From Arsukibacterium sp. MJ3 (GTDB lineage Bacteria > Pseudomonadota > Gammaproteobacteria > Enterobacterales > Alteromonadaceae): a DNA stretch of 64,000 nucleotides. The DNA lies in contig NZ_LAHP01000014.1 of NCBI RefSeq assembly GCF_000987765.1, positions 42,120 to 106,119 of the forward strand, given 5' to 3'. This document shows positions 38,491-47,138 of the stretch, piece by piece (within the stretch, counting starts at the first letter, position 1; every line of letters begins with the position of its first letter). A program made the position numbers and the translations under genes. Below the pieces are notes generated by a model. It saw only the letters and a list, made by a program, of their open reading frames with translations, was not told the origin of the DNA and did not search any database.

Positions 38491-39851
38491 TGAAATATTT
38501 ATGGTTACCGTTGCTCTTCGTTTTAGGGCTAAATGGCTGTAACACGGCCGTGACCTCAGAGCCACAAGCTGGCCAACTGGCGCAGGTTGAGCTGTATCTG
38601 GCCAGCAAAACACCGTATCAGCCGCAGCAGCCTTGGCAGGACTACAGCCCACCGCCCGCAGGTTTCACACCGGTGATGGTGCAGCATGTCGCCCGGCATG
38701 GCTCCAGACTGTTGTCCAGTGCTGGCGACGATGATTTAGCACTGCAGTTATGGAACAAAGCGCAGCAACTGAATGGCTTGACGCCACTGGGCGAGCAGCT
38801 AGGCCCGGTATTAGAGCAACTGTATCAGGTGCATCAACACATAGGTTATGGCAGTATTTCTGGTTTGGGCATAGCAGAGCATCACCAGATGGCTGAGCGA
38901 CTGCTGGCCAGGTATGCACCCTTGTTCAGCGAGGCGCCAGCCAGCGGCCAACGCATAGCCGTAACGCACTCTGGCCGTAAACGCGCCGCGCAAAGTGCTG
39001 ACGCTTTTGTGCAACACCTGCTAACGCTGCAACCTGCTCTGCAACCGTTGATTGATGAGGCCAAAGCGGATGAACATACCCTGTACTTTAATAAAACCGA
39101 GGGCAGCGAAGGCTATGAGCATTATAAAGACAATGATCCCCGTTTATTGCAAGTGATGCAGCAACTGACTGAGCAGCCAAAAACTGAGCAAATGGCGCAA
39201 TTAATGTTAGCGCGGTTATTTAGCGAAGCGTTTATTGCCAGGCTGGCACAGGGTGAGTTTAGTTTTACCCTGAGTTATGACGATGATGAAGTTAACAGCC
39301 CGACCGATGCGGCCATGTTGTTGTATAGTTTATACAACATTACCAGCAATATGCCTGCAGAGGGTGATTGGCAGTTTCAGCGGTTTGTGCTGCCCGAGCA
39401 CGCCGCCTGGTTTGCTGAGTTGGACGATGCTGATTCTTTTTACGGTCGCGGCCCGGCGTTTGCCGGTGACGATATTACTTATCGCTTAGCGCGAAATCTG
39501 GTTGAAGACATGTTGGCGCGCATTGCTGAGCCGGCAAATTATGTGGCTGCGCTACGCTTTACCCATGCACAGGCGTTGATGCCCCTGGCCGCTTACTTAG
39601 GCATTAAAGATGCCAGTGAACCCTTGGCAGTAGGCACCGCTTATAGTTACCAGAGTAGCTCCTGGCGCAGTGCGCTGGTGTCGCCGATGGCAGCAAATGT
39701 GCAGTGGGATGCGTATCGCAATACTGAGGGTGAGGTAGTAGTGCGGATGCTGCATCAGGAGCGGGAAGTACTCTTTGGTCGACATTGTCAGCCAGTTACG
39801 CCCGGCTCCTATTTTTATCATTTTAAGGAGCTGCAACGTTGTCTGTTGTAA
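38490..39851 (+). CDS. Histidine acid phosphatase, MINPP-like, lipoprotein
   Basis: This 453-residue protein of histidine phosphatase clade 2 includes phytases and multiple inositol polyphosphate phosphatases (MINPP). The lipobox GLNGC puts it on a membrane. The catalytic motif RHGSR is at residues 69-73, where H70 forms the phosphohistidine. The second motif is HAQ (residues 359-361) in FTHAQALMPL, matching the HAE of MINPP enzymes rather than the HD of classical phytases, but with Gln where the proton-donor Glu is expected. Its start overlaps the previous phosphatase. Activity on phytate is an inference, and the Gln may lower or change it. Confidence 0.85.
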   Translation: MKYLWLPLLFVLGLNGCNTAVTSEPQAGQLAQVELYLASKTPYQPQQPWQDYSPPPAGFTPVMVQHVARHGSRLLSSAGDDDLALQLWNKAQQLNGLTPLGEQLGPVLEQLYQVHQHIGYGSISGLGIAEHHQMAERLLARYAPLFSEAPASGQRIAVTHSGRKRAAQSADAFVQHLLTLQPALQPLIDEAKADEHTLYFNKTEGSEGYEHYKDNDPRLLQVMQQLTEQPKTEQMAQLMLARLFSEAFIARLAQGEFSFTLSYDDDEVNSPTDAAMLLYSLYNITSNMPAEGDWQFQRFVLPEHAAWFAELDDADSFYGRGPAFAGDDITYRLARNLVEDMLARIAEPANYVAALRFTHAQALMPLAAYLGIKDASEPLAVGTAYSYQSSSWRSALVSPMAANVQWDAYRNTEGEVVVRMLHQEREVLFGRHCQPVTPGSYFYHFKELQRCLL

Positions 39852-39922
39852 ACTGAAGCCGCAGTGTTAAACATCGGGTTTGGCGCTACACTGCAGGCAG
39901 TAGTGCCTGGCCGGGGTGATTT

Positions 39923-41482
39923 ATGAGCAACATTAATTTGATAATGTACAACACCATATTGGTTGTTGTGCTGTTGCACAGTATTGGTTTTTGTTATGCA
40001 GGACAGCTTCGGCTGCCTGATGGTGTTATTACCGAGACTGTTGTCGCCGGAAATGTTATTGAAGTATCACTGGCCAGTTTACGGCCGACCCAAAGTGTTA
40101 TTGCTCACGAACAGGTTAACTACAGACTGGCGCTATACCGCGATAGCCGCCAGCAAATGTTTGCTGATCTGTGTAAAAACGCCGGCTGGGGCCTTCAGGT
40201 AAGTTTTACCGGGCAATCAGTGGCCAATAACGCTGATAGTTATGTTTGCACCGATGCCGGCAGTAACACGCGCAATATTAAACAGTTGAAAACGGTAGTC
40301 GTGGGTGCTGATAACCAGCTGTACCTGACCGACGGTCATCATGCTTTTTCTGCCTTTTATGATATGCCACAGGGCGGTCCTGAACTAAAGGTAACGGTGT
40401 TGGTTCAGGCAAAGCTGGAGGTACCAGAGTCAGCTGCATTCTGGCAGCAGATGGAGCGCAAGGGTAATGCCTGGTTATATGATGCTGAAGGTCGGCAAAT
40501 AAGTTATCAGGCGTTGCCCACCAGCCTGGGCCGGGCACATTTACAGAACGACCCGTACCGGGCGGCGCTGTATTTTTTACGCGATGGCGTATGGGCTAAG
40601 CCCAAGCCGGCTATTCCCTTTGTGGAGTTTTACTGGGCGCAGTATTTACGGACGCACAGCGAGTTACAATTTCCGGGTTATTATAGTGCTGCTGAGTATT
40701 TACAGTGGCTGGAGCGGATCCACAGCCATTTACTGCACCTGAATAAAGACAGTATCATTTTTGGTGATTTTACGGCGGAGAAATTAGGTTGGCAGGGTAA
40801 AGCAGATTACGCCCGGCTTGATCAGTTATTGTGTCATCGTAAGCCAAAAGAGCATAATTGGGGGCCGCTCGGTATTGCCCTAAGTCAGCGTGGCGTACCA
40901 TTGCAGTGTGATAAACGGCAATATTTAGATCGAGCTAAACTGGCAACCGGGTTGCAGCAACTGCCGCCGGCAATAAATACCGATGGCAGTGTTAATGTAT
41001 TAATTGAAATCACTGCCGGCAGCAATGCGAAGTGGCAGCAAAATAAAGCTGCGCCGCTGCAGCTGGAGTGGGAGCAACAACAAGGCAAGCTGCGGCAAAT
41101 TGATTATCTGGCTTACCCGGCCAACTACGGTATTGTTAGTAACACCCTGCTAGCAAAAGAGCGGGGCGGTGATGGTGACCCATTGGATGTGCTGGTGCTA
41201 GGGCAAGCCTTGCCGCAAGGCACGGTGCAGCAGGTGCGGATTGTAGCAGTAATGCGGATGCTGGATAACGGCGAGCAGGATGACAAACTGCTGGCCGTGC
41301 CGCTTAGCGGGGTGTTTTCTGAGATTACCGATCTGGCTGAATTACAACACCAGTTTCCGGGGGTAACCGAGCAGCTGCAACTCTGGTTTGAACACTACAA
41401 AGGCGCTACCGGCAATATTAGCGTGCAGCGTATTGACGGCGCAGCAACGGCAATAGAGTTACTAAAAGCCAGCCAGCTTTAG
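39923..41482 (+). CDS. Secreted ParB-like/inorganic pyrophosphatase fusion
   Basis: This 519-residue protein joins two domains. After a signal peptide (about 1-26) an N-terminal domain (about 30-300) resembles the putative ParB-like nuclease family (ParB/Srx fold), with [13 protein letters not shown] as its core motif. The C-terminal domain (about 350-519) is a family I soluble inorganic pyrophosphatase: YPANYGIV, then [12 protein letters not shown] with D417, D419 and D422 equivalent to the E. coli metal-binding aspartates, then [12 protein letters not shown]. It lies 71 bp after the MINPP-like gene, so it is probably part of the same phosphate locus. Pyrophosphatases are usually cytoplasmic, which makes the export signal notable. 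Its 3' end overlaps convergent yheU by four bases. Confidence 0.85.
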   Translation: MSNINLIMYNTILVVVLLHSIGFCYAGQLRLPDGVITETVVAGNVIEVSLASLRPTQSVIAHEQVNYRLALYRDSRQQMFADLCKNAGWGLQVSFTGQSVANNADSYVCTDAGSNTRNIKQLKTVVVGADNQLYLTDGHHAFSAFYDMPQGGPELKVTVLVQAKLEVPESAAFWQQMERKGNAWLYDAEGRQISYQALPTSLGRAHLQNDPYRAALYFLRDGVWAKPKPAIPFVEFYWAQYLRTHSELQFPGYYSAAEYLQWLERIHSHLLHLNKDSIIFGDFTAEKLGWQGKADYARLDQLLCHRKPKEHNWGPLGIALSQRGVPLQCDKRQYLDRAKLATGLQQLPPAINTDGSVNVLIEITAGSNAKWQQNKAAPLQLEWEQQQGKLRQIDYLAYPANYGIVSNTLLAKERGGDGDPLDVLVLGQALPQGTVQQVRIVAVMRMLDNGEQDDKLLAVPLSGVFSEITDLAELQHQFPGVTEQLQLWFEHYKGATGNISVQRIDGAATAIELLKASQL

Positions 41483-41715
41483 TGCTGGCTGTGTTGATCT
41501 TGCAAAAACTGCTGCTTAAGCATAAGATTTACAGTTTCATGCAGCTCTGAATACACTATTACTATGTCACCTGCTTTTAGCTGATGGGTCACAGCAGCTA
41601 CTTTTTCAGGTAACGATACTTCTTGCTCGCCATAATCCGTGCCTTCACGCAACACATAGTATTCAATCAGATTGTGCAGTGTTTCCGGGTCAATCTCGGT
41701 GTAAGGAATAATCAT
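41479..41715 (-). CDS. yheU: YheU family protein (UPF0270)
   Basis: This small conserved cytoplasmic protein of unknown function has 78 residues. It matches E. coli YheU in [28 protein letters not shown] and the C-terminal YSELHETVN. Its start overlaps the yheT stop (ATGA), so the two are co-translated, as in E. coli. Confidence 0.93.
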   Translation of the reverse strand: MIIPYTEIDPETLHNLIEYYVLREGTDYGEQEVSLPEKVAAVTHQLKAGDIVIVYSELHETVNLMLKQQFLQDQHSQH

Positions 41716-42716
41716 AAGTTTAACTGCTGCTTAATAAAGGCGGGAATTCGCTGGTTTAGCCAGAATACTGGTTTAAACGGGCTGCTGCCAGTAACAAAAC
41801 CGACATGGCCACCATGTTGGCTAAGCTCATACTGTACCGAGCAGCTTAATTCATTAGGGTTGGGGATGACAGCGTCACTTAAAAACGGGTCGTCCCTGGC
41901 ATGAATAACGAGGGTGGGGATCTGAATATGCCGTAAAAAAGCTTTACCACTGGCCTGTCGATAATAATCCTGAGCGTCAATAAAACCGTGAATAGGCGCA
42001 GTATAGTGTTCATCGAACTGTTCGATACTGCTAAAACCCTGAATTTGTTGTGCGGTTAACGGCAGTGGAAAGTTAGCATGAGCGGCCAGTTTTTGCGTTG
42101 TACTGGCTTTTAAGCGGTTTAGTAAATAGCGTTGATATAATTTGCTGCCGCCACTATTAATTCTTTTCGCACTGGCTGCCAGCGCCAGAGGCGGGCATAC
42201 GGCTACCGCTGCTTTTAGTAAATTAGCACTGCCTTGTTCACCGCAGTATTTAATTAAGACATTTGCACCGAGCGAAAAACCCACTGCACTAAGAGACATT
42301 GCTGGATAACGTTGATGAATATGTTGAATAACCGCAGCAAAGTCGCCAGTATCGCCACTATGGTAAGCACGTGGCAGTTTATTCGGTAGGCCGTTACAGC
42401 CACGAAAGTGCATCAGTACTGCTGGCCAGTTAGCTTGTTTTAATACGGTTAGTAATCCTTGAATATAATGACTATCGATATTGCCAGCCAGGCCATGCAG
42501 TAATACCACCAACGGCCGGGTGTCGTTAGCTGCGGGTAATTCGGTCCAGTTCAGCTGTATCTCATCACCGTCGGCTAGCCTTAATAATTCAGCCTGACTG
42601 CTAAGCTGTACTTTGGGGCTTAGGTACTTCGCAAAAATAGTTTGCAAATGGGCATTTTTAAGCCACCAGGGAGCTTTAAATGTACTGCAATATGCTGGTC
42701 TGATCTGAGCTTGCAA
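41712..42716 (-). CDS. yheT: Predicted alpha/beta hydrolase YheT
   Basis: This 334-residue alpha/beta hydrolase of the YheT/ABHD1-3 group probably acts on lipid esters, though the substrate is unproven. The start is a TTG behind GGAT. Visible parts are [16 protein letters not shown] (family N-terminus), LLHGLAGN (oxyanion), the nucleophile elbow VGFSLGANV, the acid in HARDDPF and the catalytic His in HGGHVGFV. It pairs with yheU by a four-base overlap. Confidence 0.93.
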   Translation of the reverse strand: MQAQIRPAYCSTFKAPWWLKNAHLQTIFAKYLSPKVQLSSQAELLRLADGDEIQLNWTELPAANDTRPLVVLLHGLAGNIDSHYIQGLLTVLKQANWPAVLMHFRGCNGLPNKLPRAYHSGDTGDFAAVIQHIHQRYPAMSLSAVGFSLGANVLIKYCGEQGSANLLKAAVAVCPPLALAASAKRINSGGSKLYQRYLLNRLKASTTQKLAAHANFPLPLTAQQIQGFSSIEQFDEHYTAPIHGFIDAQDYYRQASGKAFLRHIQIPTLVIHARDDPFLSDAVIPNPNELSCSVQYELSQHGGHVGFVTGSSPFKPVFWLNQRIPAFIKQQLNL

Positions 42717-42768
42717 ATGGGCGTATCCTGATAAACAATGCGTTAAGGTTTACTTAAGGTGCAGCACT

Positions 42769-43272
42769 ATGCAACGACGGCAATTTATTTTATCTGGCAT
42801 CGCCTTAGCCGCTACCGCCAGTTTAGGTGCCGGGCTTAGCATCTGGGGTTGGCAACAAAGCCAGACAGCGGACGATAGTAACCGTAGCGTAGTGCTGTCG
42901 GCCTTGCTACCGGCGCTATTGTACGGTGCTTTACCCGAAGATGCGACTTTAGCTGTTGCTGAACTGGAGCGAACCAAAACCGCCATTGATGATTTTTTGC
43001 CATTTTTACCGTTGCGCCAACAGCGAGAGCTACACCAGTTATTTAACCTATTAGCCAATCGTATCACTCAGCTTGGCCTGACGGGCCATCTCAGCAGCTT
43101 ATCTGCGTTAACCATGCAACAGCGTTTTGCACTGCTTGACCGTTGGCGTGACAGCTACCTAGGTGTATTACAGCAAGCCTATCATGGCCTGCGCGAGTTA
43201 TTGTATGGTGCTTATTATGGCCAGCCCGAGCACTGGCAGCCTATTTCTTATATAGCACCGAGGTTTCGTTAA
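42769..43272 (+). CDS. Tat-exported small subunit of a GMC dehydrogenase (gluconate 2-DH subunit 3-like)
   Basis: This 167-residue protein starts with a twin-arginine signal (MQRRQFILSG and a hydrophobic stretch to about residue 30). The rest fits the gluconate 2-dehydrogenase subunit 3 family, helical proteins that accompany membrane-bound GMC dehydrogenases and carry them out by the Tat route. Its stop overlaps the GMC gene start (TAATG), so they form one complex. I see no cytochrome c subunit, which usually completes it. Confidence 0.82.
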   Translation: MQRRQFILSGIALAATASLGAGLSIWGWQQSQTADDSNRSVVLSALLPALLYGALPEDATLAVAELERTKTAIDDFLPFLPLRQQRELHQLFNLLANRITQLGLTGHLSSLSALTMQQRFALLDRWRDSYLGVLQQAYHGLRELLYGAYYGQPEHWQPISYIAPRFR

Positions 43273-44843
43273 TGGCCACGCAGCATATTGATGCCAGTAC
43301 CTTACTAAGCGATCAGCAGTTTGAAGCGGATATCGTTATTATTGGCTCTGGGGCCGGAGGTGGTATCGCGGCCGAGCAATTAACTGAAGCCGGATTTAGC
43401 GTGTTGTTGCTGGAAGAGGGCGCATATTATACCCGTGCCGATTTTGTCATGGAAGAGCGCTGGGCCTACCCGCAGTTGTATCAAGAGGGCGCGGCGCGTA
43501 AAACTCGGGATAAAGCCATTGGTATTTTGCAGGGGCGCACCGTTGGCGGCTCTACTACGGTGAACTGGACTACTTCTATTCGTACCCCGCCAGCCACGCT
43601 GGATTATTGGCAACGCGAGTTTGGCCTTAATTTCAGTGGCGACAACGATTTAACGCCCTATTTTGCCAAAGCAGAACAGCGCTTACATATTCAGCCATGG
43701 TCAGTAGCGCCCAACGCTAACAATGCCAAGTTACAGCAAGGCTGTGAGGCACTTGGCTGGCAGTACAGCGTTATTAATCGCAATGTAAACGGCTGTGCTA
43801 ACCTGGGCTATTGCGGTATGGGCTGCCCGATTAATGCGAAGCAATCAATGCTGGTTAGTACTATTCCTGCTGCTATGGCCCTTGGCGCGACGCTAATTTC
43901 AAGGCTTTCGGTACGTAAACTGAATTGGCAAGGTAACAGCATCAGCAGCCTAGATGCGGTGCCGGTTGATCACTATTTTCAGCCCCGCAGTGATATTCGT
44001 ATTCAAATTAAAGCCAAACACTATATTGTTGCTGCTGGTGCTATTGGCTCGCCAGCGTTGTTACTGCGCTCGAAAGTACCTAACCCGTCTGGTCGTTTAG
44101 GTAAACATACCTATTTACACCCCACCGTCATTTCGGGTGCCTTGTTTGCTGAAGACATTAACGGCCATAGCGGTGCGCCGCAAAGTATTTATTCTGATCA
44201 ATTTGTCTGGCCAGAAAACCAAGATAAAGCAGGTTATAAACTGGAAGTACCGCCGTTGCATCCGGTGTTAATGGCCACCAAGTTAACGGGTACCGGTGAG
44301 CAGCATGCTGCTTTAATGGCGCAGTTTAACCAATTACAAGTTTGTATTGCGCTGCAGCGTGATGGCTTTCATCCGCAAAGTCAGGGCGGCAGTGTGTCGT
44401 TAGATGAGCAAGGTCAACCGGTACTGGATTACCCCATTACAGATTATATGTGGCAGGGCATGCGCGAAGCTCTATTATCCATGGCTCAGCTGCAATTTGC
44501 CGCGGGGGCCAGACAAGTACTGCCTATCCACCACGATGCCAAGCTATACAATAGCTGGCCTGAAGCTAAAACAGCGATATTACAGCTGCCTATGCAAACG
44601 TTGCGGCAAACTGTTGTTTCAGCCCATGTGATGGGTGGCTGCAATATGAGCATCAACCCGGCCAAAGGCGTGGTGGATCAAAATGGTCGTCATCATCAAT
44701 TACACAATCTATCGGTATTTGATGGCTCTATTTTACCGACAAGTTTAGGGGCTAACCCGCAGTTGACTATCTTTGCTCTGGTGTGGCGAAATTGCCAGCA
44801 ACTACTAACACAGCTTAAGCCATTCTCAGCGAACGTGAGTTAG
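43272..44843 (+). CDS. GMC-family FAD oxidoreductase (dehydrogenase)
   Basis: This 523-residue GMC flavoenzyme would oxidise an alcohol or sugar substrate in the periplasm. The FAD fold is IVIIGSGAGGGIAAEQL, with the GMC segment LQGRTVGGSTTVNW. A cysteine-rich stretch CANLGYCGMGCPINAKQS is typical of the gluconate/cellobiose-dehydrogenase-like branch. The catalytic His is in HVMGGCNM and the active-site Asn in SLGANPQL. It has no signal of its own and is probably exported with the Tat-bearing partner. The substrate cannot be inferred. Confidence 0.9.
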   Translation: MATQHIDASTLLSDQQFEADIVIIGSGAGGGIAAEQLTEAGFSVLLLEEGAYYTRADFVMEERWAYPQLYQEGAARKTRDKAIGILQGRTVGGSTTVNWTTSIRTPPATLDYWQREFGLNFSGDNDLTPYFAKAEQRLHIQPWSVAPNANNAKLQQGCEALGWQYSVINRNVNGCANLGYCGMGCPINAKQSMLVSTIPAAMALGATLISRLSVRKLNWQGNSISSLDAVPVDHYFQPRSDIRIQIKAKHYIVAAGAIGSPALLLRSKVPNPSGRLGKHTYLHPTVISGALFAEDINGHSGAPQSIYSDQFVWPENQDKAGYKLEVPPLHPVLMATKLTGTGEQHAALMAQFNQLQVCIALQRDGFHPQSQGGSVSLDEQGQPVLDYPITDYMWQGMREALLSMAQLQFAAGARQVLPIHHDAKLYNSWPEAKTAILQLPMQTLRQTVVSAHVMGGCNMSINPAKGVVDQNGRHHQLHNLSVFDGSILPTSLGANPQLTIFALVWRNCQQLLTQLKPFSANVS

Positions 44844-44931
44844 TTGTTGCAGCGGGATCGGGGTATCCAGCCTGAAATCCTTGCTAATTCATGCTACTGT
44901 TAGTTGTCGTCTAGTTATGGTTATGTGATTT

Positions 44932-46302
44932 ATGAACACCACTGGTTTTGAGGCGCTTAGCCAATATATTGATTTGCTGCTGGATGCCATTTGCGTAGTG
45001 GACAAAGCCGGACGTTTTGAATTTGTCAGTGCCGGCGCTGAACGCGTTTTCGGTTATACGCCGCAAGAAATGCTTGGTAGACAGATGTTGGAGTTGGTTC
45101 ACCCAGAGGACCGGGCGCGGACTATTCAAGCGGCTAATGACGTTAATGCCGGCGCCTTAAAGGTAGATTTTAAAAACCGCTATATCCGTAAAGATGGCCA
45201 GATTGTGCATTTGTTGTGGTCGGCACGCTGGTCAGCAGCCGACCAGCGAAGAGTTGCGGTTGCCCGTGATATTACGACCAGCCAGCTGGCCAAGCAACGG
45301 CAAGAGGCGTTGTATGCGATTTCTCAAGCTTCATTTTCCAGCGAAGATTTGTCAGAGCTTTACCACAATATCCATCAAATTGTGGCCAACTTAATGCCGT
45401 TGCAGCGTTTTGCTATTGTGTTACAAGATAATGTTGATGAACTGTCATTTGCTTATGATGTTAGTGATAACGCGCTATTAGCAGCGCTTTCTGAAGATAG
45501 TTTTAGCCAGTTATGCCAGCAGGTTATTGATCATGCTGAAACCATTCTGATTACCCAAGATAACCTTAAAAAGCAGTCGCCAAGCGTTAGATTGCTTGTT
45601 AAAGATAAAAATCTTAACTGGCTTGGTGTGGCTTTAAAGTCACACACTGCAGTCATTGGGGCACTGGTATTGGAAAATAACTCGGGTACCGCCGTTTATG
45701 CCAGCGCTGAAGTAGAGGTGCTTGAGTTTGTGTCGGTGCAGGTGGCGGTAGCAATAGAGCGCAAGCAAATGTTACAGCGTTTACAACGTAGTGCACTGTA
45801 TGATCATTTAACCCAGTTACCAAACCGCGAATTGTTTTATGATCGGTTCCAAATAGCCGTGTTGCGGGCACAGCGGGAACAAACTCAGTTTGCGCTGTTA
45901 TACCTGGATTTAGATAACTTTAAACAAATAAATGACCAGTATGGCCACCGGTTTGGTGATGCGTTATTACAACAAAGCGCCCAGCGCATTCTCAGTTGTC
46001 TGCGACAGAGTGATACGGTAGCCCGGTTTGGCGGTGATGAGTTTGTGGTGTTATTGCCTCAAACAACGACTGAAAACTACGTTATGCAGCTAGCAGAAAA
46101 GATCCGAAAAGTGCTGAATCAGCCTTTTCAGTTGTCGGAGCAGCTAGTGCAGATAGCTGCCAGCATTGGTATTGCCAGCTATCCGCAACATGGCCAGAGC
46201 AAAGATACGTTATTATCTCATGCTGATAACGCCATGTATGCTGCCAAAAAAGCCGGCGGCAACCGCTTGGTTTACAGCGACGGTAACGTGGCTAAATCCT
46301 AA
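44932..46302 (+). CDS. Diguanylate cyclase with PAS and GAF sensor domains
   Basis: This 456-residue soluble enzyme makes the second messenger c-di-GMP. It has a PAS domain (about 10-120; FEFVSAGAERVFGYTPQEML), a GAF-like domain (about 125-285) and a GGDEF domain (about 295-450). The active site is intact (FGGDEFVVLLPQ), and a product-inhibition I-site RQSD lies exactly five residues before it. No EAL domain follows. The PAS ligand is unknown. It is a single gene with no obvious partner. Confidence 0.94.
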   Translation: MNTTGFEALSQYIDLLLDAICVVDKAGRFEFVSAGAERVFGYTPQEMLGRQMLELVHPEDRARTIQAANDVNAGALKVDFKNRYIRKDGQIVHLLWSARWSAADQRRVAVARDITTSQLAKQRQEALYAISQASFSSEDLSELYHNIHQIVANLMPLQRFAIVLQDNVDELSFAYDVSDNALLAALSEDSFSQLCQQVIDHAETILITQDNLKKQSPSVRLLVKDKNLNWLGVALKSHTAVIGALVLENNSGTAVYASAEVEVLEFVSVQVAVAIERKQMLQRLQRSALYDHLTQLPNRELFYDRFQIAVLRAQREQTQFALLYLDLDNFKQINDQYGHRFGDALLQQSAQRILSCLRQSDTVARFGGDEFVVLLPQTTTENYVMQLAEKIRKVLNQPFQLSEQLVQIAASIGIASYPQHGQSKDTLLSHADNAMYAAKKAGGNRLVYSDGNVAKS

Positions 46303-46338
46303 CCCATAAATCAGAATGCACGTTTAGCGACTCAGGCT

Positions 46339-47127
46339 TTAGTGCTGTTGTTTAAGGCTTTGGCCCAAACCCTGAAAATAGCTGAGCCATAATTGGCTTA
46401 ACTTATGGGTAATGAACTCGTCCGGATAGATCCCTTGCTTTGCTGCCGCACTTTTTAAGGTACCTGCCACTAAGAAACTGTTTTTAAGGTGTTGCCGTTG
46501 CAGTGTTTTTTCAAAGGCACGGGCAGCTATTTCCTCTGGCATAGCCCAATACAGCTGCTGCCGTTGTTGATCAAGTAGGCGGCAGTGCTGAAAAAATGCA
46601 CTTTCGCTGTTACCATCAACAGACAAAAATAAGATACTAAATGCCTGATCAAGCAGCGCATTTAACGGGTGTTGACGCAGTGGCATATTCTCTAACCAAC
46701 AGCGACTGGCAAACCGGTTGGCCGGCGGGCTGTCGGTAAACAGTTTACTGGCAATATAGTGATCAAACGCATGAAACCACTCGTGCGCTAAGCTGCCACC
46801 ACCGGCATTTTTCGCCAGTGCTAAAATACGCCCCTGTGGCTGATAATGGGCACTCACTCCGGGCCTGCCACCAATACCATAGGTTAACGCTAAGCGGCCA
46901 TTGAGGGAAATAACCTGCTCAGGTACTTGCAGTAATAGCTGCAAATCGCACAGCGCATCAAAAAAAAGATTAGCAGCTTGTTGTTGTTCGGCAGGCTTGA
47001 CCCAGCGGCCGATATGAATACTGTTAAAACCGAAAATTTTTACCAGATCGCCAAAGCTGACGTCGGCGCCGCCACGATGTGGCGGGCCATTACGGTAATA
47101 CTGACGTAGCAGGTGGTTATCGGCCAC
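46339..47127 (-). CDS. CLCA_X-like protein with HExxH motif, possible metalloprotease
   Basis: This 262-residue protein has no signal peptide. It contains AHEWFHAFDHY, an HExxH zinc-binding motif with the features of a zincin, and the N-terminal block YRNGPPHRGGADVSFGDL and FGFNSIHIGRW that I associate with the CLCA_X family of Shewanella-like bacteria. That name is from memory. The start is a GTG 11 bp after the upstream flavoprotein gene, so the two are co-transcribed. Peptidase activity is not shown. Confidence 0.65.
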   Translation of the reverse strand: MADNHLLRQYYRNGPPHRGGADVSFGDLVKIFGFNSIHIGRWVKPAEQQQAANLFFDALCDLQLLLQVPEQVISLNGRLALTYGIGGRPGVSAHYQPQGRILALAKNAGGGSLAHEWFHAFDHYIASKLFTDSPPANRFASRCWLENMPLRQHPLNALLDQAFSILFLSVDGNSESAFFQHCRLLDQQRQQLYWAMPEEIAARAFEKTLQRQHLKNSFLVAGTLKSAAAKQGIYPDEFITHKLSQLWLSYFQGLGQSLKQQH

Positions 47128-47138
47128 TAAGTGCTGGC

